Shown here in pieces: positions 12,144 through 24,899 of a stretch of 64,000 nucleotides of DNA; within the stretch, counting starts at the first letter, position 1; every line of letters begins with the position of its first letter. Position numbers and translations under genes: made by a program. Source of the DNA: Misgurnus anguillicaudatus (lineage: Eukaryota > Chordata > Actinopteri > Cypriniformes > Cobitidae); NCBI RefSeq assembly GCF_027580225.2, contig NC_073353.2, positions 32,555,501 through 32,619,500 of the forward strand, read 5' to 3'. The notes below the pieces were generated by a model, which was not told the origin of the DNA, did no database searches, and was given only the letters and a program-made list of their open reading frames with translations.

Positions 12144-15100
12144 CACTGTTAGACATTTCTGTAATTTTTACAGTTATTTACTGTATATCACCCAGTATTA
12201 TACTGTAAACTATTTATACAGTACATAACTGTAATTCGCGTTGCATTTTGGGAATTTTCTGTGACATCATACATCATATACAGTATTTTACTGTATTTTT
12301 GAAAATTGCTGTATGCTACTGTATATTTTCTAACAGTCTTTTGGCGGTATTTTCCTTATTCACACAAAATCCTTATTTTATTTTTCTCAAAATCAATTTT
12401 TGACAATTGTATACACACAGGCGTTGACTTATTTTAGCTAAGGAACCATGTAGCAGCACAGGTGTTCAGAGGACCGATTTCAGGTGTGCACATAAACAGA
12501 AGAGTTTTCAAACAAGACTTTCCCTGGGACAGCACAGCGGCGCTTTTCAGTTGAAGATACACGAGAGGAGAGAATGAAAAAAGACCAGCAAGGTAAATAA
12601 TCTATATAAGTTATTTATTATCAGACCCGCGGTTGTTGTTTACCGAACGGGACATTTTAAAACCTTTAACCGGACGCGTTGCTTGACGTATGGTAATATT
12701 AGTTTACCAAAGTCAGTATAAACCTTATTAATAAATCATACTATGTGTATGCAAGTCTACGAGCACGCGCGGTGCGTTAAATTACACGCTAGTGTTTTCC
12801 TTATATAAAACTATTATGAAGAAATGCTTAACGTAGCCTAATGTATACGTCAATGATATGAAAAGATCAGATTTAGGATATAACGTTACCTGAGAGAATA
12901 ATTTATTAATATAAAAGCATATTTAAAAAAGTACCCTAAATTACATTTTGCTGGGAGGAAAACCCTTAATGTGTAAGTTACCACGTTGTGTTTATATTCT
13001 CATCCGCTTGGCTTTACCTGTTACATAAATTAACGTTATGCGTTATTAATAAGGTGTATAACTAAATTTTATCATTCAAATTCGTTAAACTACGTTGAGC
13101 ATTTTAGAAAGTCCCATGTGATCATAATAAGAGTTTGCTTAACATTTAGTTTTACAAACAACTTCAACGTATGAGCGTATGTTATGTGTGTGTGGTGGCC
13201 AATCGTTAAAACATTATATTTTAAATGTGAATATGCTTAAACGTAAAGGCTGAAACCTAATTTGCATAAAATAAAGTTTTAAATTGTGTTTTAGTTTTGT
13301 ATTAAATTGCTTTTGAGGCCAAGGTAGCTGTACAGTAAATATTCAGCCTTGATCAGAAAACCACGTCCCAGTGTACTAACACACAGACCTGTGGCCATGG
13401 TGCAGTGATTCGAGTAGAGTACATCTACTCTGGTTATCATTTCAAAACAGTATTTACTGAAAAATGTGAGTGTTTAGCATCATGTGTTAAATGTGTTAAA
13501 TATGTCCTTTTTTTCCCTGCATTTATTCTGCTGTCTAAAATTCTTTGGGAGGATAAATTAAGGAGGATGAAACAAAAACACTGCAAGAACTGGAATGAGA
13601 GACAAGTGAGGATGAAGAGGACAACAGAATATCCATCCTTTCTTCACCACCTCACAGAGTTTGAGTGAAACAACTTGTATTAGGTGAGACACTTCTCAAA
13701 AAGATACAGTATGTGCTGCATGGGTTAGTTAGGTCTCCCTAATTAACTAACAGCTGTAACAAACAGTACTGTAAAAACTGTGGTTCAAAATAATTATGAC
13801 CATCTTTCTTCTGCTTACAGGACTCACAGGATTATTTTATACCAAGACTGATTATTTTATACCAGAAGTTTGGTATTTTTTTGAAGCTACTGTATTATGA
13901 CAATTCATTTTGATGTGCATTCAGAACTGTAAGTTGGTAAGTACATTTACTGTATTTACTGTAAGTAAAGGCTAAAGAGTATATCTCCTCTAGTTCTAAG
14001 TTCTAGTTCTAAGTTCTAACAACGTTCCCAAAGGTCCCAATAATGTTAAGCCAACATAAAAGTGTCCCGTTTTTAAATTGTTTAGGAATGTTTCTTGATT
14101 GTGCGAATGTTAGAGGAATGTTACATTTTATTTTCAGACAATGTCATGTTTAAATGTACTCACAATGTTTAAAACACATGTTTAGTATATTTTATGAATG
14201 TTTATATGCAATATTTTAACATAACATTAAGAAATAATCTTTTACAACAGTTTGTAAATAATGGAATGTAATGTTTTTTATCATTACAAGCAAAAACATT
14301 CATAACGTTATTGGGAACTTTGGGAACTTTCAAGGAACGTTCTTAGAACCTTTCTCTGTGGTTGAGCATTGTGTTAGCATCATAAAATGCCATGGGTTCC
14401 AACAAGGGAATGCACATGCTGATAAAAAATTTATACTTTGCATTGCACTGTTATTTGCCTTTTTCTGTAAATGTGAAGATACCTGTAAATGTAAAGACAG
14501 ACAGTCATTGTTTCATTTTAAACCAGTTCTATTTTAAGAGAACTTAACTAGACTAAATAAAAGGGTCACAAAAATTTTAATTTTGCTATTATGATGCAGA
14601 TTTAGTGGTGTTATGGGTTTTCTGGTTACAGTGGTAGTGGATCATGATCACCTCTCTAGCTTCAAAAGTAGGATGCAAAATGTATAACACCAAATAATTA
14701 TAGCATAACTCCATGTAAATTGACATAATTTAAAGTCGTCTAAAGGCAGACATGATTGCGTGTGAAGTCCTATGTCAAAGACTCTCCAAATACTGCATCT
14801 ACACATTCTTCCTGATGTGTATGTTTTGTTGGTATATCCTGGTTGTTGCAGCCCTGACAGTAAACATGACTGTGAGCATCCTATCCATCAGGTATAGCTG
14901 TTTACTTGCATTACTCATTTAGAGAAATGACGGGTCAAAATTGATTATATGGATTATATTTTCATCACCCCTTTTTGTATGTCTTTGGGGCACTTGAAAT
15001 ATATAGCACGTATAATGTGGAGCCATAATGCGGTCACAGACTACTCCCATTGTAACTGGAAAACCAAAGAAAATCATTGTTTAAATTATAAAATTATAAT

Positions 15101-15580
15101 TTTTGGATTAACTAAACCTGTAATCAGTGTTATACGTATTTATGTTTATAATTTGTGTTATTTTAAATGTATTACTGCAAATGATTTGAAATGTGTATGT
15201 TTTAAATGTAATTTCACACAACTTCTTAAAGTATTTGTATTGTTTTAAATAAAGGCTTCAATATTTGAAATTGTCTCTTTGAATTAAATGTTAGCAGTAT
15301 CTGTAGGTTAAAATGTAAAAATTAATTTTATCTAAAAATTATAGCTAATTTAAATATAATAAAAATGAATGTATAAAAAAAGAATAGTAGTATAGTATAC
15401 AGTAGTATACTGTAAACCTGGGTTTTTTACGGTAGCACACTGTATTACATATTTACAGTAGCATTTAAATACTGTAAAATGGAAATACAGTTTAGAACTG
15501 TAAATCTTATTTACAGTAGCCTACTGGCAACAGTGTTGCCAGTAGGTTACTGTAAAAATCCTTGAAAATGTCTAACAGTG
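12144..15580. mobile_element. 3.4-kb CACTG-ended element (CACTA/EnSpm-like)
   Basis: The left end CACTGTTAGACATTTCTGTA and the right end (reverse complement CACTGTTAGACATTTTCAAG) share 15 identical terminal bases, with TA on both sides. Subterminal regions are dense in CTGTAAA/TTTACAG repeats, and the right one holds a hairpin, CCTACTGGCAACA against TGTTGCCAGTAGG (about 15517-15548). These traits suggest a CACTA-type element. No transposase is recognised, so it is probably non-autonomous. The interior is unlike the ends and shows splice-like signals. Confidence 0.65.
12420..15260 (+). other. Possible spliced transcription unit inside the element
   Basis: On the + strand I see donor-like CAAG/GTAAAT at 12592/12593, donor TAG/GTGAGA at 13683/13684, an acceptor with pyrimidine tract TTCTTCTGCTTACAG ending at 13820, donor-like sites at 13928/13929 and 13936/13937, and AATAAA at about 15247. 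The open stretch 13405-13668 (87 codons, poor in recognisable motifs) lies between two of them. It could be a captured gene fragment or a non-coding transcript; chance is also possible. Confidence 0.22.
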
Positions 15581-16351
15581 TAAATTATAATTTTAAACCA
15601 GATTAACGAACACAGTTTAAAGCTCCTTTACTGCAAAAAGTCAATTTCTACTGTTAAAAAACATTCACAATTAGGAGCACATTTACAAGTTCTGCGATCA
15701 TGAGAAACATTGTAAGCAAATAAAATGCTTGAATGACAATGAATGAACGTGTGGTGTCTAGACATTGTTGACTGAACAATTGCATGACTAACAATAGCAT
15801 ACTGTAACTGTTTCTGACTCTGAATTATTATGAGCAATAAACAGCAGCTTCTAGTCCCCAATGCATTCAACAAATTTAAAACGCATTTAAATGAAACTGC
15901 TAAACCATTGCAGTATCATTGCCAAGATCACAGGTTTGATTCCCATGAAACATACCTCTGATTAATGGTATATTTTAAAAGTGTTTGGATAAATGCATTT
16001 TTTATCCTTTAGCCTATATGGTATTACGATGCTCAATCATAAAGAATTCGACATGAATGATGTTTCTAGATTTGCTGCTGTGATTAAGTAAGATTCGTGT
16101 GTACCCAAACTGTATAATTCTACATGCATGACAACTACTGCAATCCACAAATGTGAGAAAACTCATTTGTATTACGCTGACAGTATCAGATGCTGACATG
16201 TCTTCTTGCAAACAGCTGTTTTTTCACTGTTGCAGACTGACAATATAGATTAGGGGATTAAAAATGATAGACTCTGAGATACAATGGTCTGTGTTAGTGG
16301 TATTATTTTTATTCAATTCTGCCCCAAGGCATTTACGAGATCCAGACTCAG
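15581..16351. other. Intergenic; SINE-like scrap at 15895-15995
   Basis: No gene. The text CAGGTTTGATTCCCATGAAAC (about 15930) resembles the B box of a tRNA-derived SINE, followed by GTTTGGATAAATGCAT, like the conserved tail of fish SINEs. The rest is unassigned. Confidence 0.35.
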
Positions 16352-16881
16352 GGCTCAGTCACACCAAAAGCGCTTTAAACGCTTGCAAACGCAAGGCGCG
16401 ACGCACTGCCTTTTTTAAAAAAGAGCAGTGCAGCGCGGCTTTTAATATTGCTAAGCAACCACCGAGTCAGCTGTCTTGTCAATCAAAATTGAAGCGTGAA
16501 CGCTCTTTTGCTGTTAACTGTCATATTAGCAGAAACTTTAAAAAGAGGGCGCTTGCTCTGACCTTGATTGAGGATAAGAGGAGCACAAACACGCAGGAGA
16601 GAGTGAGCGAGTGGAGTCCGGTTCTTCAAAGCAACTGTAAACTTCCCTCGCCACAACGTAAGGCCCGCCTCTCCCCTCATTCGATTGGACAATGGAAGAC
16701 GCGAATGACGTCAGGCGCTCCTCCGCTCTCAGCGCTCCTTCAAAAACGCGTGCGCGGCAGGCGGCAGAAAACCGCAAGGCGCTCGGCGCGCATAAACAGC
16801 GCGCAAACGCGCCCTGCCCATAGAATATCATTCAAAAAAGGCGCCTGCAACTGCCATAAACGCTTTTGGTGTGACTGAGCC
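16352..16881. mobile_element. 530-bp MITE with inverted ends GGCTCAGTCACACC
   Basis: The ends GGCTCAGTCACACCAAAAGC and CGCTTTTGGTGTGACTGAGC are exact inverted copies. The interior is GC- and CpG-rich and is compositionally foreign to its AT-rich surroundings. The long open frames on both strands here (up to 204 codons) come from this composition and have no protein signature. A target duplication is not evident. Confidence 0.8.
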
Positions 16882-17358
16882 AAGTTCAAGTTTAGCTGGT
16901 TAGCATGCCCTATGCTAGTATGCTTCCTAGAAGAATCTTCCTCCTTTGACATTTATTAAATATGTGTACGTAAGTGTATTAATGCTTAAATTTGTATGTA
17001 TTTTTTATTATCTGCTTTCTTTGATGTCGGAGCTCAAGATTTCTAGAAGGGTTCAGGACTGTGTGCTTTCTCATAATGCTACTAACCAATCAGCACTGTC
17101 ATGACATAATTTCCTATGATTTCAGAAAAATTATTGATATACTTATAATCTACATAATTTACAGCTCATGCAATTAGCACAAGTACTTACATGCATTGTA
17201 AAGAGTAAGGTTGCCAACAAATAGTTTCTGGTGGAATTACTGTAAAACACTGTAAAAAGTTGGATCAACTTTAAAAAATTAATTAATTGGTAACACCTAA
17301 AAAATGTAAGTTATTTAAACTTTTTAGGTATTTTCCAATTAAAATTATGAGTGAAATT
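16882..17358. other. Intergenic, nothing recognised
   Basis: AT-rich sequence without gene-like features. A short inverted pair near 17260-17345 (CTAAAAAATGTAAGTTA and related text) may be an old MITE. Confidence 0.35.
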
Positions 17359-18414
17359 TTTGGTAACACTTTACTTGAAGGGGTGTGCATAAGAGTGACA
17401 TGACACCTTTATAATCATGACATGACATGTGCCTTAACATGAAGGAGATTTTGTGCACGTTTGTGGCAACTGTCATTGAGTGTCGTTTGTTCAGTTATGT
17501 CGTTTTTGGTGCAAGGATGACATTGTTTGAGATGTTTTTGTTGTGACAACTCGACATGAACTAATACATCATAACTTTTCATAAATCTGTCATAAACATG
17601 ACATAGCAGAATAATTATCAAACTTAAGAAACTACCTAGCTTTATGGGTTAACATCACATTAAACTGTCATTTAAATGTCGTTAAGTGTTAATACTCAAT
17701 TCACTCAAGTCCAATCGTTTTATTACCGCATCATGAATATTTTTCTTGACCTCAACTACAGTGGTACAAATTGAACTTGTCTATAAAACGTCAATAAGTG
17801 TTAATACTGTCAAATAATTTTAAATACCTTAACAAAATGCAACAGACACGTTAAAAGATTATACTTTACATAAAAAACTGACAACAGAACTTGTTCTTCC
17901 TCACACAGAGGTTCTGAAATGTTCTGACTAGAAGAAAAACAAACAAAATATTTAATTCATTTAATGTAATTAACTGTTTTCCAATGATATGGACCCAACA
18001 ATGCATGTCTTAACCCATTATTGTTTTAATAAAATTTTAGGTGAATTTGGAGGAACCTGGAGGAAACTTAAAAAAGACATTATGAACTGAAGAATATTCA
18101 TGATGCTGTTATAAAACTATTTGACAATAGCTGTGTCTGAAACCGTTCCCTCGTTCACTCATTCCCTATATGGGGAATGACAATTGATTCCACTATATGG
18201 GGAAGAAGCAAATGAAAATGAGTGAGCAATTTCGGACACTGACGTAAATATCATGCGTCAGAGAGCTGTCGCAGAGATTCATCAAAAACACCTGTGTGGC
18301 TTTATTGATTGTGCTGTGAAATGGTAAAGTTTACTTTCTTACTGTTTTTCACATTTGTCATGTTTATTCGATTAGTTGATAATAAAGAGATCAAAACAAC
18401 TGCTTATAATATTT

Positions 18415-19461
18415 GAAGAGTTTGGTTCCAAAACGCAATAAATCCATTTTGACAAATTTCGGTAAAAACGTGTTTTCTATACCAAGAAAGTGACAAAATG
18501 AAAACCACTATTTTCTGTTACAAACTTTCACATAACATCTTTAGGTTATAAAAACATAAAAAATTCAAATCCATAACTTGATTTTCAAAGATTTATTATA
18601 AAAACAAAAAAAATTCAAATCCATAACTTGATTTTCAAAGATTTATTATAAAAACGAATTCTTTTTTCCACAAAATGCAATAAATCCATGACAGTTTTTT
18701 ATTTCAAAATGCTATAAATCTATTAAATCAATGTATAAATGTGCATTCATCTTTACCATTTTATATTTATTTAGTTGACTAGTGGTATACAATGATTAAA
18801 AAATAAACATTAATGGCATTTATCAAAACACTAACTTTGTTATATTAAGAACACATTGCTGCGGTTATACTTGACGTCGTCTCTTTACATTTTTCACAGC
18901 GATCAGCTGTAAAATGTTTTGGTCCTGCTCGATTTTCGTTGACTTTGAGTAAAATAATGTAAAGTTTTCATAATATCCTCTGGGGTCAATGTGTTAGCAT
19001 GAGAAGCTTGATGCTGTCGGGAGAACAAGCAACCGAGTGCCTCTTGCGGAAATTATTAGATGTTGATGGCTTACGTTTCTTTCCTGTCACAGAAAACCAT
19101 CACAGGTTTAGCAATGCAATTAAAGTATAATTTTGTTTTGTTTGTTGATCACGAAGTACAAAGTAGATGAGGAAAACTAGGACTCTGTGTACTCAGCGCG
19201 CCGCCATTGTTGTTTACATTGCGTGACTGGTGGGCTGTAATTTCAGGAATGGATTTATTGCATTCTGTAAAAAAGGAGGAGTGGCATTTATCGCATTTTG
19301 GGAAAAAAGGGAGAAAAGATGACAGAATAACACGGCGGATATTGGATTTTGCGTAAAATTAAGAATTTACTTTTAACTACTGACCTGATATAATACTGAT
19401 TTAGGCAGTAACTGTTTTTTTTCAAAAATGGCATTTATCGCGTTTTGGAACCAAACTCTTC
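18415..19461. mobile_element. Innermost transposon of the nest
   Basis: The ends GAAGAGTTTGGTTCCAAAAC and GTTTTGGAACCAAACTCTTC are perfect inverted repeats (at least 22 bases). Just inside, CGCAATAAATCCA and related copies recur several times. It is 1,047 bases long and carries no recognisable protein. Confidence 0.82.
18551..18650 (+). repeat. Two-copy 50-bp tandem repeat
   Basis: Positions 18551-18600 and 18601-18650 differ at one base. The unit contains AATTCAAATCCATAACTTGA. It is a recent local duplication inside the innermost transposon. Confidence 0.9.
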
Positions 19462-20131
19462 ATTAATTTACTGCTGTTTATTTATTGTTTAATAAAAATG
19501 TGTATTAGATTTTAAATAAAAGATAACGCAATTATTTTTCATTTGTTTATTTTCAAAAAGTAGAAAATAACTGACAAGACGAAGTAACAAAAGTGTATAA
19601 ACCTAAATGTTTGGTGTTTATTGTCAATATACTTACGCTGATTCAAGTTACACGGTCATCTTCCGTTGCATCATGGGAAATATGAGTGAACGAGTGTACA
19701 TCGAATGTACCCAATCAGAGTGCATTGTGGGTAAAAAGTAGTGAATGAATGTAGGGAATGAAGTTGTTCACTCAGGTTTCGGACACCACTACAAAATGGC
19801 CGACACCCGATATAGTGCATTATATAGTGGAACGGTTTCAGACACGGCTAGAGTATTAACACTTAATGACATTTCAATAACAAATTCAATTTGTATCACT
19901 TGTAAAAAGTGGTCAGTTACTTTGTCTTGGTAATGTCAAGTTGTCATGACAAGTTATGATGTAAATTCATAACAAAGACATCTCAAACAATGTCATCTTT
20001 GCATTTCAAGTAAAGTGTTACAAAGTTTATCCTTACAGTGTATAGACCTTGCTTTATACAGTAGTAAGGACTGTAATTACTGGATCTGGTTAATGGAACT
20101 CATGATGTGAAAGCAGCGTTTTTGACAACCC

Positions 20132-20505
20132 AGTCTCACCCCATGGCGTCAATATTTGACGACACTTGACCATGCGTCAATATGTTGACGCGGAGGGTAT
20201 ACCTTTTGCGTCATTTTTTGACGAACTGGGGACCCCAACACTACTAAGTCCGTTGCATTCTCTTTCCTATTTTCTTACCATTTTCTACCATTTTCGCGTC
20301 GGTTTAGGGTTAGATTTACATAATGACATCCCTACCCAAACCTAACCCTAACCCCAATGCCAGGCGACAACTGTTTAATTTTGCGTACCTAATAGTATTG
20401 AAGTCCCCAGTTCGTCAAAAAATGACGCGAAAGGTATACCCTCCGCGTCAACATATTGACGCATGGTCAAGTGTCGTCAAATATTGACGCCATGGGTGTG
20501 AGACC
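20132..20505. mobile_element. Palindromic MITE with ~105-bp arms
   Basis: The left arm (AGTCTCACCCCATGGCGTCA onward) and right arm are nearly exact reverse complements, including CGTCAATATGTTGACGC. The ~150-base centre holds the GGTTAGGGTT/AACCCTAACC-type text also seen in the foldbacks at 32560 and 57188. No protein. Confidence 0.85.
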
Positions 20506-21653
20506 GTGTTATTTTTGAATATGTTCAAACTCTGCATTTGTAAGGTTAGTGCCTTGTAAATATACAGTAAAAGAGAAGAATAAATGAACATGAAATATGA
20601 ATAATAAGATTCTGCTTTTTCTGCATTTGCTAATAAATTTCCACATTATCCAATTGCGTATGAAAACAAATCAAACATTATATAAAGCACTATTGTGCTG
20701 AATAGCTGCTAAACTGGGAGAAATGTCATTACATTTTGCTCATAAGTTTTTTAATACAATTTATTTATTAATTTCATTATCCAGGACACAAAATGAACTG
20801 TTGCCATTTACTCCGAAAGTCTAACAGCGTTTAAATATGCTCAATTCCCACAACAAACTAAACATTTAATGTCTGTAATTGTAAACAGCAATAAAATGTC
20901 TCCTGTGTTTTAAGTGCTAAATACAAAAGCACCTGTATATTTGCCACGGACTGCTAATAAAAATCTAATTCACATCCTTGGGTTAGATTCATGCAATTAC
21001 TGAAACTGAATCATTACTCAAGATGCCTCAAACCTCTCTCACTAAATAAAAAGAAGAAAAATGTCTATTCTCCAGAGAGCATTGTCAATTCTCTGACACT
21101 TCAAAGACTTGCACATGCCTGCAGTGTGGATATTCGTAATTCAGCCATTTGTTGGAAGAGCAAATTGCTTTCTTATTTTCTAAGCCAACACTCTTGTTTA
21201 AACTTGGCTCACAAAGTGCAGGCTACAAAAAAGAACGCAGTGACAGCTTAAATATGGAAGCGCAACAGCAAATCTCCTTTTGAACGAAGATAAAAGAGTA
21301 AAACATTTGCCAGGGCGCTTCTAACAGTGTTTGACAAATGAGCCTTGTTCTCAACCAAAGCTGTATTCCTGACGACAGAGCAAAGTCTGGATGCATGCAG
21401 ACCAGCAAAGAGAAAGGCCAACATCAATAAGCAGCCAGAAGAGGACAGACATTTGCCTTTGATCAAGCCGTGGTGTTTAACAACTTTCTTGACCTTTTCT
21501 GTCCGGTAGCGTCTAAGAAGTTTTATTCTCCAGCGTGGACAAGGACCAAAAATGCTAACTTCTCACCCTTCTATTTACTGCGACTATCACCAGTAACAAA
21601 CTGTCAGAAAAGGGATACAAAACTCTCAAGGGTTAAATTTTATACCTTTATGG
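20506..21653. other. Intergenic, no gene recognised
   Basis: AT-rich and apparently unique until 21640. Short frames at 20991-21251 and 21248-21466 lack any motif. No splice-site pair supports an exon. Confidence 0.4.
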
Positions 21654-21661
21654 GTATACAA

Positions 21662-22685
21662 TAGGGCTGTCACTTTTCGTTCGAAAATCGATTGCACAAT
21701 CGATCGGACCAACCAAAAAACGTTTCGAAAACGAAAATTGGCAATCGATTTTAACCAAATATGTACACTATTAATTTTAAAAGAATTAAACAGTTAAAAA
21801 TATAGATGTAACAAAACTCACAAACAAGCAGAAAAAGAAAATAAAGAAATCCGAAAGTGCAGTAGGTGTGCGAAAGCTAGACAGAAAATACCCAGCAATT
21901 TTACGCACCTATAGTTTCACGCTTTCAATCGCTGCATCTAGTGTTTTGCAAAGAAAATGGAGGACAACGTCAATAAACCTGTGCAACACGAGACAGCGTC
22001 GAAATTGTGACTTTACAGGAGATGATGAGTTATGACAAGGAGCCTCCCTTGCGAGCTGACAGCGACCCGCTTTTGAGATGGAAGATTGGCAGTACGAAAT
22101 ACGCAGCTGGCAACGAAGTACCCGAGTTTCCCTGGGACATCAGTGCGGTCCGAGTGCGTCTTCTCAACAGATGGACATATAGTGAATGAAAAGCGCTCTG
22201 CTTTTGAACCCTAAAATGTTGATCGACTTGTTTTCCTGACCAATAATTTGTAATGGCCCTAGTCTTTTTGCGCATTTCATTATGCCTGCCTAGTGCCGCC
22301 TAAGTGTCGGTTACGTTTAATAAAAAAATACACAGCATGTTCTCAACTTCAAGTAAGTCTACTTAAAGTTTCATTTTTGAACAGTTGTTTGAAATGCATC
22401 GAATCATTATTTAAAATAATTTTTGAATTGCCTAAATCATAACAGCAGCCGGTTGAACCTGCAGTAATATTTGCTGCTGTTTTTTATTCTGCACGAAACT
22501 TAATGACAATGAATAAGAAATATTGCTGACTTGTGCGTTTCAGGCGCTCTCTTTACATTTGTCTGTTATTTGGCGTTAAAAGGAAACGTCTTTTTTAGAC
22601 ATGGAAAATCGATTTTACAATCGATTCAATGAACACTTATATATTAAAAATCGAAAATGATTTTTTCACAAAAGTGACAGCCCTA
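21662..22685 (+). mobile_element. hAT element with 8-bp duplication GTATACAA
   Basis: The perfect 16-base inverted ends begin TAGGGCTGTCACTTTT. GTATACAA flanks both sides (21654-21661 and 22686-22693). At 1,024 bases it is too short for a full transposase and keeps only a C-terminal remnant, so it is an internally deleted and decayed copy of an autonomous hAT. Confidence 0.92.
22007..22250 (+). pseudogene. hAT transposase C-terminal remnant, frameshifted
   Basis: One frame reads PPLRADSDPLLRWK, the typical approach to the hAT dimerisation domain. After a frameshift near 22100-22150, another frame reads SECVFSTDGHIVNEKRSA, matching the conserved hATC core (E-R-V-F-S-x-x-G), with cysteine where arginine is usual. 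A stop follows shortly after. The DDE catalytic part is absent, so it cannot be active. Confidence 0.75.
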
Positions 22686-22734
22686 GTATACAACATACAG
22701 AATTGTTGTACCTTTTGGGGTACAATATCATACC

Positions 22735-22800
22735 CAGTGGCGGCTGGTCAATAGGGGGCGCTGGGGCGCCGCCCCCCTAAAAGTGGCAAGATGAAAAAAG
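22735..22800 (+). repeat. hAT-like terminal fragment
   Basis: The text CAGTGGCGGCTGGTCAATAG followed by a short GC-rich palindrome (GGGGGCGCTGGGGCGCCGCC) resembles the end of a fish hAT MITE. I found no matching right end or target duplication. Confidence 0.4.
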
Positions 22801-23339
22801 CTACTTTAATGTTACAAAAAAGTTAAATGTATAATGCAAATTAATACAAAATAAAATAATTTAGTTGTACTGTTTCACTGTTAGTCATGTTATAATTTAT
22901 AAAAAAAAAAACATGTGACCTGCGGCTGAGCTCTAATTGGCTGGTTTCAGATCCGCCCTGGGGCTCAGGACTGTGCGCCCCAAACCCTTCCTCTTATGTT
23001 GTAAGCGAATTAATATTTTTTTATGTCTTTGACCTCGTGTGACTGGATCGTTCTCAGAGTTTTATAACCACGTTGCAAATTGCCATGGATCTGCTGGCTA
23101 CAGTACTGATCAGTGAAATACCTTGAGATTAAAGAAAATATGATTTCATGCTTAAAAAAATCAAGACATTTAGTTTTAATTATCATGTTTTGGGGACCAA
23201 TTGTGCAAAAAAATGCACAAAAATATGATTATTGTTTTTAATTGTTTTTGACCTATGTAACATTAATAAATAGGGTTATGACACCAAAACCTACCAGCCT
23301 ACATATAAATTATATTTATATATAAAAAATATTTTTTAC
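22801..23339. other. Intergenic, nothing recognised
   Basis: AT-rich sequence with no gene-like feature; it may be the inside of the element whose right part is annotated next. Confidence 0.3.
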
Positions 23340-23755
23340 AGGAAATATGTGCACAGAAATAAAAACAAAACAATTTTCAGAACTAAATATCTTCTTCAGG
23401 CATCAGTCAGTATTTAGTGTGACCTCTCTTGGCACGAAACACATCCTGAGCTTTTTTGAGGAGACTGAAGTCCTGAAGTCATTCGATTAGAAATAGAAAT
23501 TAGGATTTAATTAATTTAGGTTTAACAGATCCTGCATCTGCCTGCTATTGCTCAAGCGGAAGGGGAGTTTACCCTAAATACTTTACACTTCAGCTTATAC
23601 TTTACAACATACACATTCCTGTATTTTCTGGTTGTATTCTAATAAAGAGACTGAGAAATAATTATATATCATCAGATCACTATACAATTGCAAAAACAAC
23701 AAATCTAACAGAAGCATGGTGGCCTAAGACTTTTGCATAGTACTGTATTTTTAAT
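23340..23755 (-). mobile_element. Right part of a Tc1-like non-autonomous element
   Basis: It parallels 47060-47392: both contain CTTCTTCAGGCA, TTTAGTGTGAC, the segment GTATTCTAATAAAGAGACTG and an end reading AGACTTTTGCATAGTACTGT. The left end was not located. No transposase. Confidence 0.6.
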
Positions 23756-24842
23756 CCAAAGAAATACATTGTCTCAAGCAAAACTTTATTTGTTGTCTGT
23801 AAAACCTGCAAACCTAATACTGTAAGCTTGAACAGAATGTGTTATAATAAAACATCCTCCAGCCGGGAACACAACATTTTACAAATAAGGAAACACAAAA
23901 TTGCAAGATTACATTACAATATATAAAAGAATTATGTATTATATTATGTAATACATTTGCTTTTATTACCCTAAATCTATGGCTATTGTAATATTAGAAA
24001 TTTATGGGTTTTGAAATATGTGTTGGTAAAGAGAAATGTATTTTTTCCATAAGGGGCGAATCATCGGGCTATCCTTATTGCCGAGCCCTGCACATGTACT
24101 GATACAAAATATGTATACGGTAGATTGAATGCACTGTAAAGTTGCTTTAGATAAAATCTGCCAAATACATAAATGCAATGAAACTGTAAATAAGTGCAAC
24201 AATGGCTTGTAGTTTACCATTAGAAATGACATTTCTGGACTATTCTATTCTTGTAAAGCTGTGACAGTATGAGGTGCACAGGAGGAGATGATCTTATGCC
24301 CCTGTGTTCCCTCTATGGGGTTTCGGTGATCTGAAGCCCCATATGGAAGAGCTTGGAATTCTGATGAGTTCAGAGGGAGCAAACAGTGAATCTGCTGTCT
24401 TGGAGTCTTTCCCAGCAACTGACAAAACAGTAATCTGGCACTCACCCAGGCATTTGGCGTGAGGAAAATTTTAGGTTGTGGAGCCAAAACACATCCAGTG
24501 GGACGGTGTTTTAGTCCCTATAAAGCTGTTCAGCTTCTTTTCTGTTCTAAGCAGGTATTGTCACGGGTCCATGTAATTTTATGCCATTTTCTTGGCAATT
24601 TTAAAAGCACTGACATAATTGAGATAAAGTTTTTTCAAGGATGCTATTTTTCGCATTCAAGATGGGTAATTTCTTATGGATCGATGTCTTTCTTCAGCAG
24701 AAATGCATTTATCATGGATCAATTCTGGCACACCTAACAATAGTTTCCCTGCTGTACTCCTTTCAGTTTTGTTTTCTTCTTTTTCTTATTATGTGATTTT
24801 TTTTTACTTAAAACCTGAACTAAACATACAAACAAAACAGCC
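23756..24842. other. Intergenic; apparently unique block 24240-24660
   Basis: No gene. At 24240-24660 the DNA is less AT-rich with open frames on both strands but no protein motif. It may be non-coding conserved sequence. Confidence 0.35.
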
Positions 24843-24899
24843 TTCAAGATCAGTGACGGCCACTGACTTCTCTTGCGAGGGGCATGAAATCAAAGTATA

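Larger units (their letters stand above)
18129..19850. mobile_element. Middle transposon of the nest
   Basis: The left end TAGCTGTGTCTGAAACCGTT pairs with the right end AACGGTTTCAGACACGGCTA as an inverted repeat of ~22 bases with one difference. It is inserted in the outer element and itself contains the element at 18415-19461. Inner flanks carry an imperfect inverted pair about CCCTATATGGGGAATG. No transposase is seen. Confidence 0.78.
17359..20025. mobile_element. Outer transposon of a three-level nest
   Basis: The ends TTTGGTAACACTTTACTTGA and the reverse complement of TTCAAGTAAAGTGTTACAAA are inverted versions of each other. The sequence between, once the inner insertion is discounted, is dense in TGACATGACA-type text and has no transposase. 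It is split near 18128 and 19851 by another element. Confidence 0.75.
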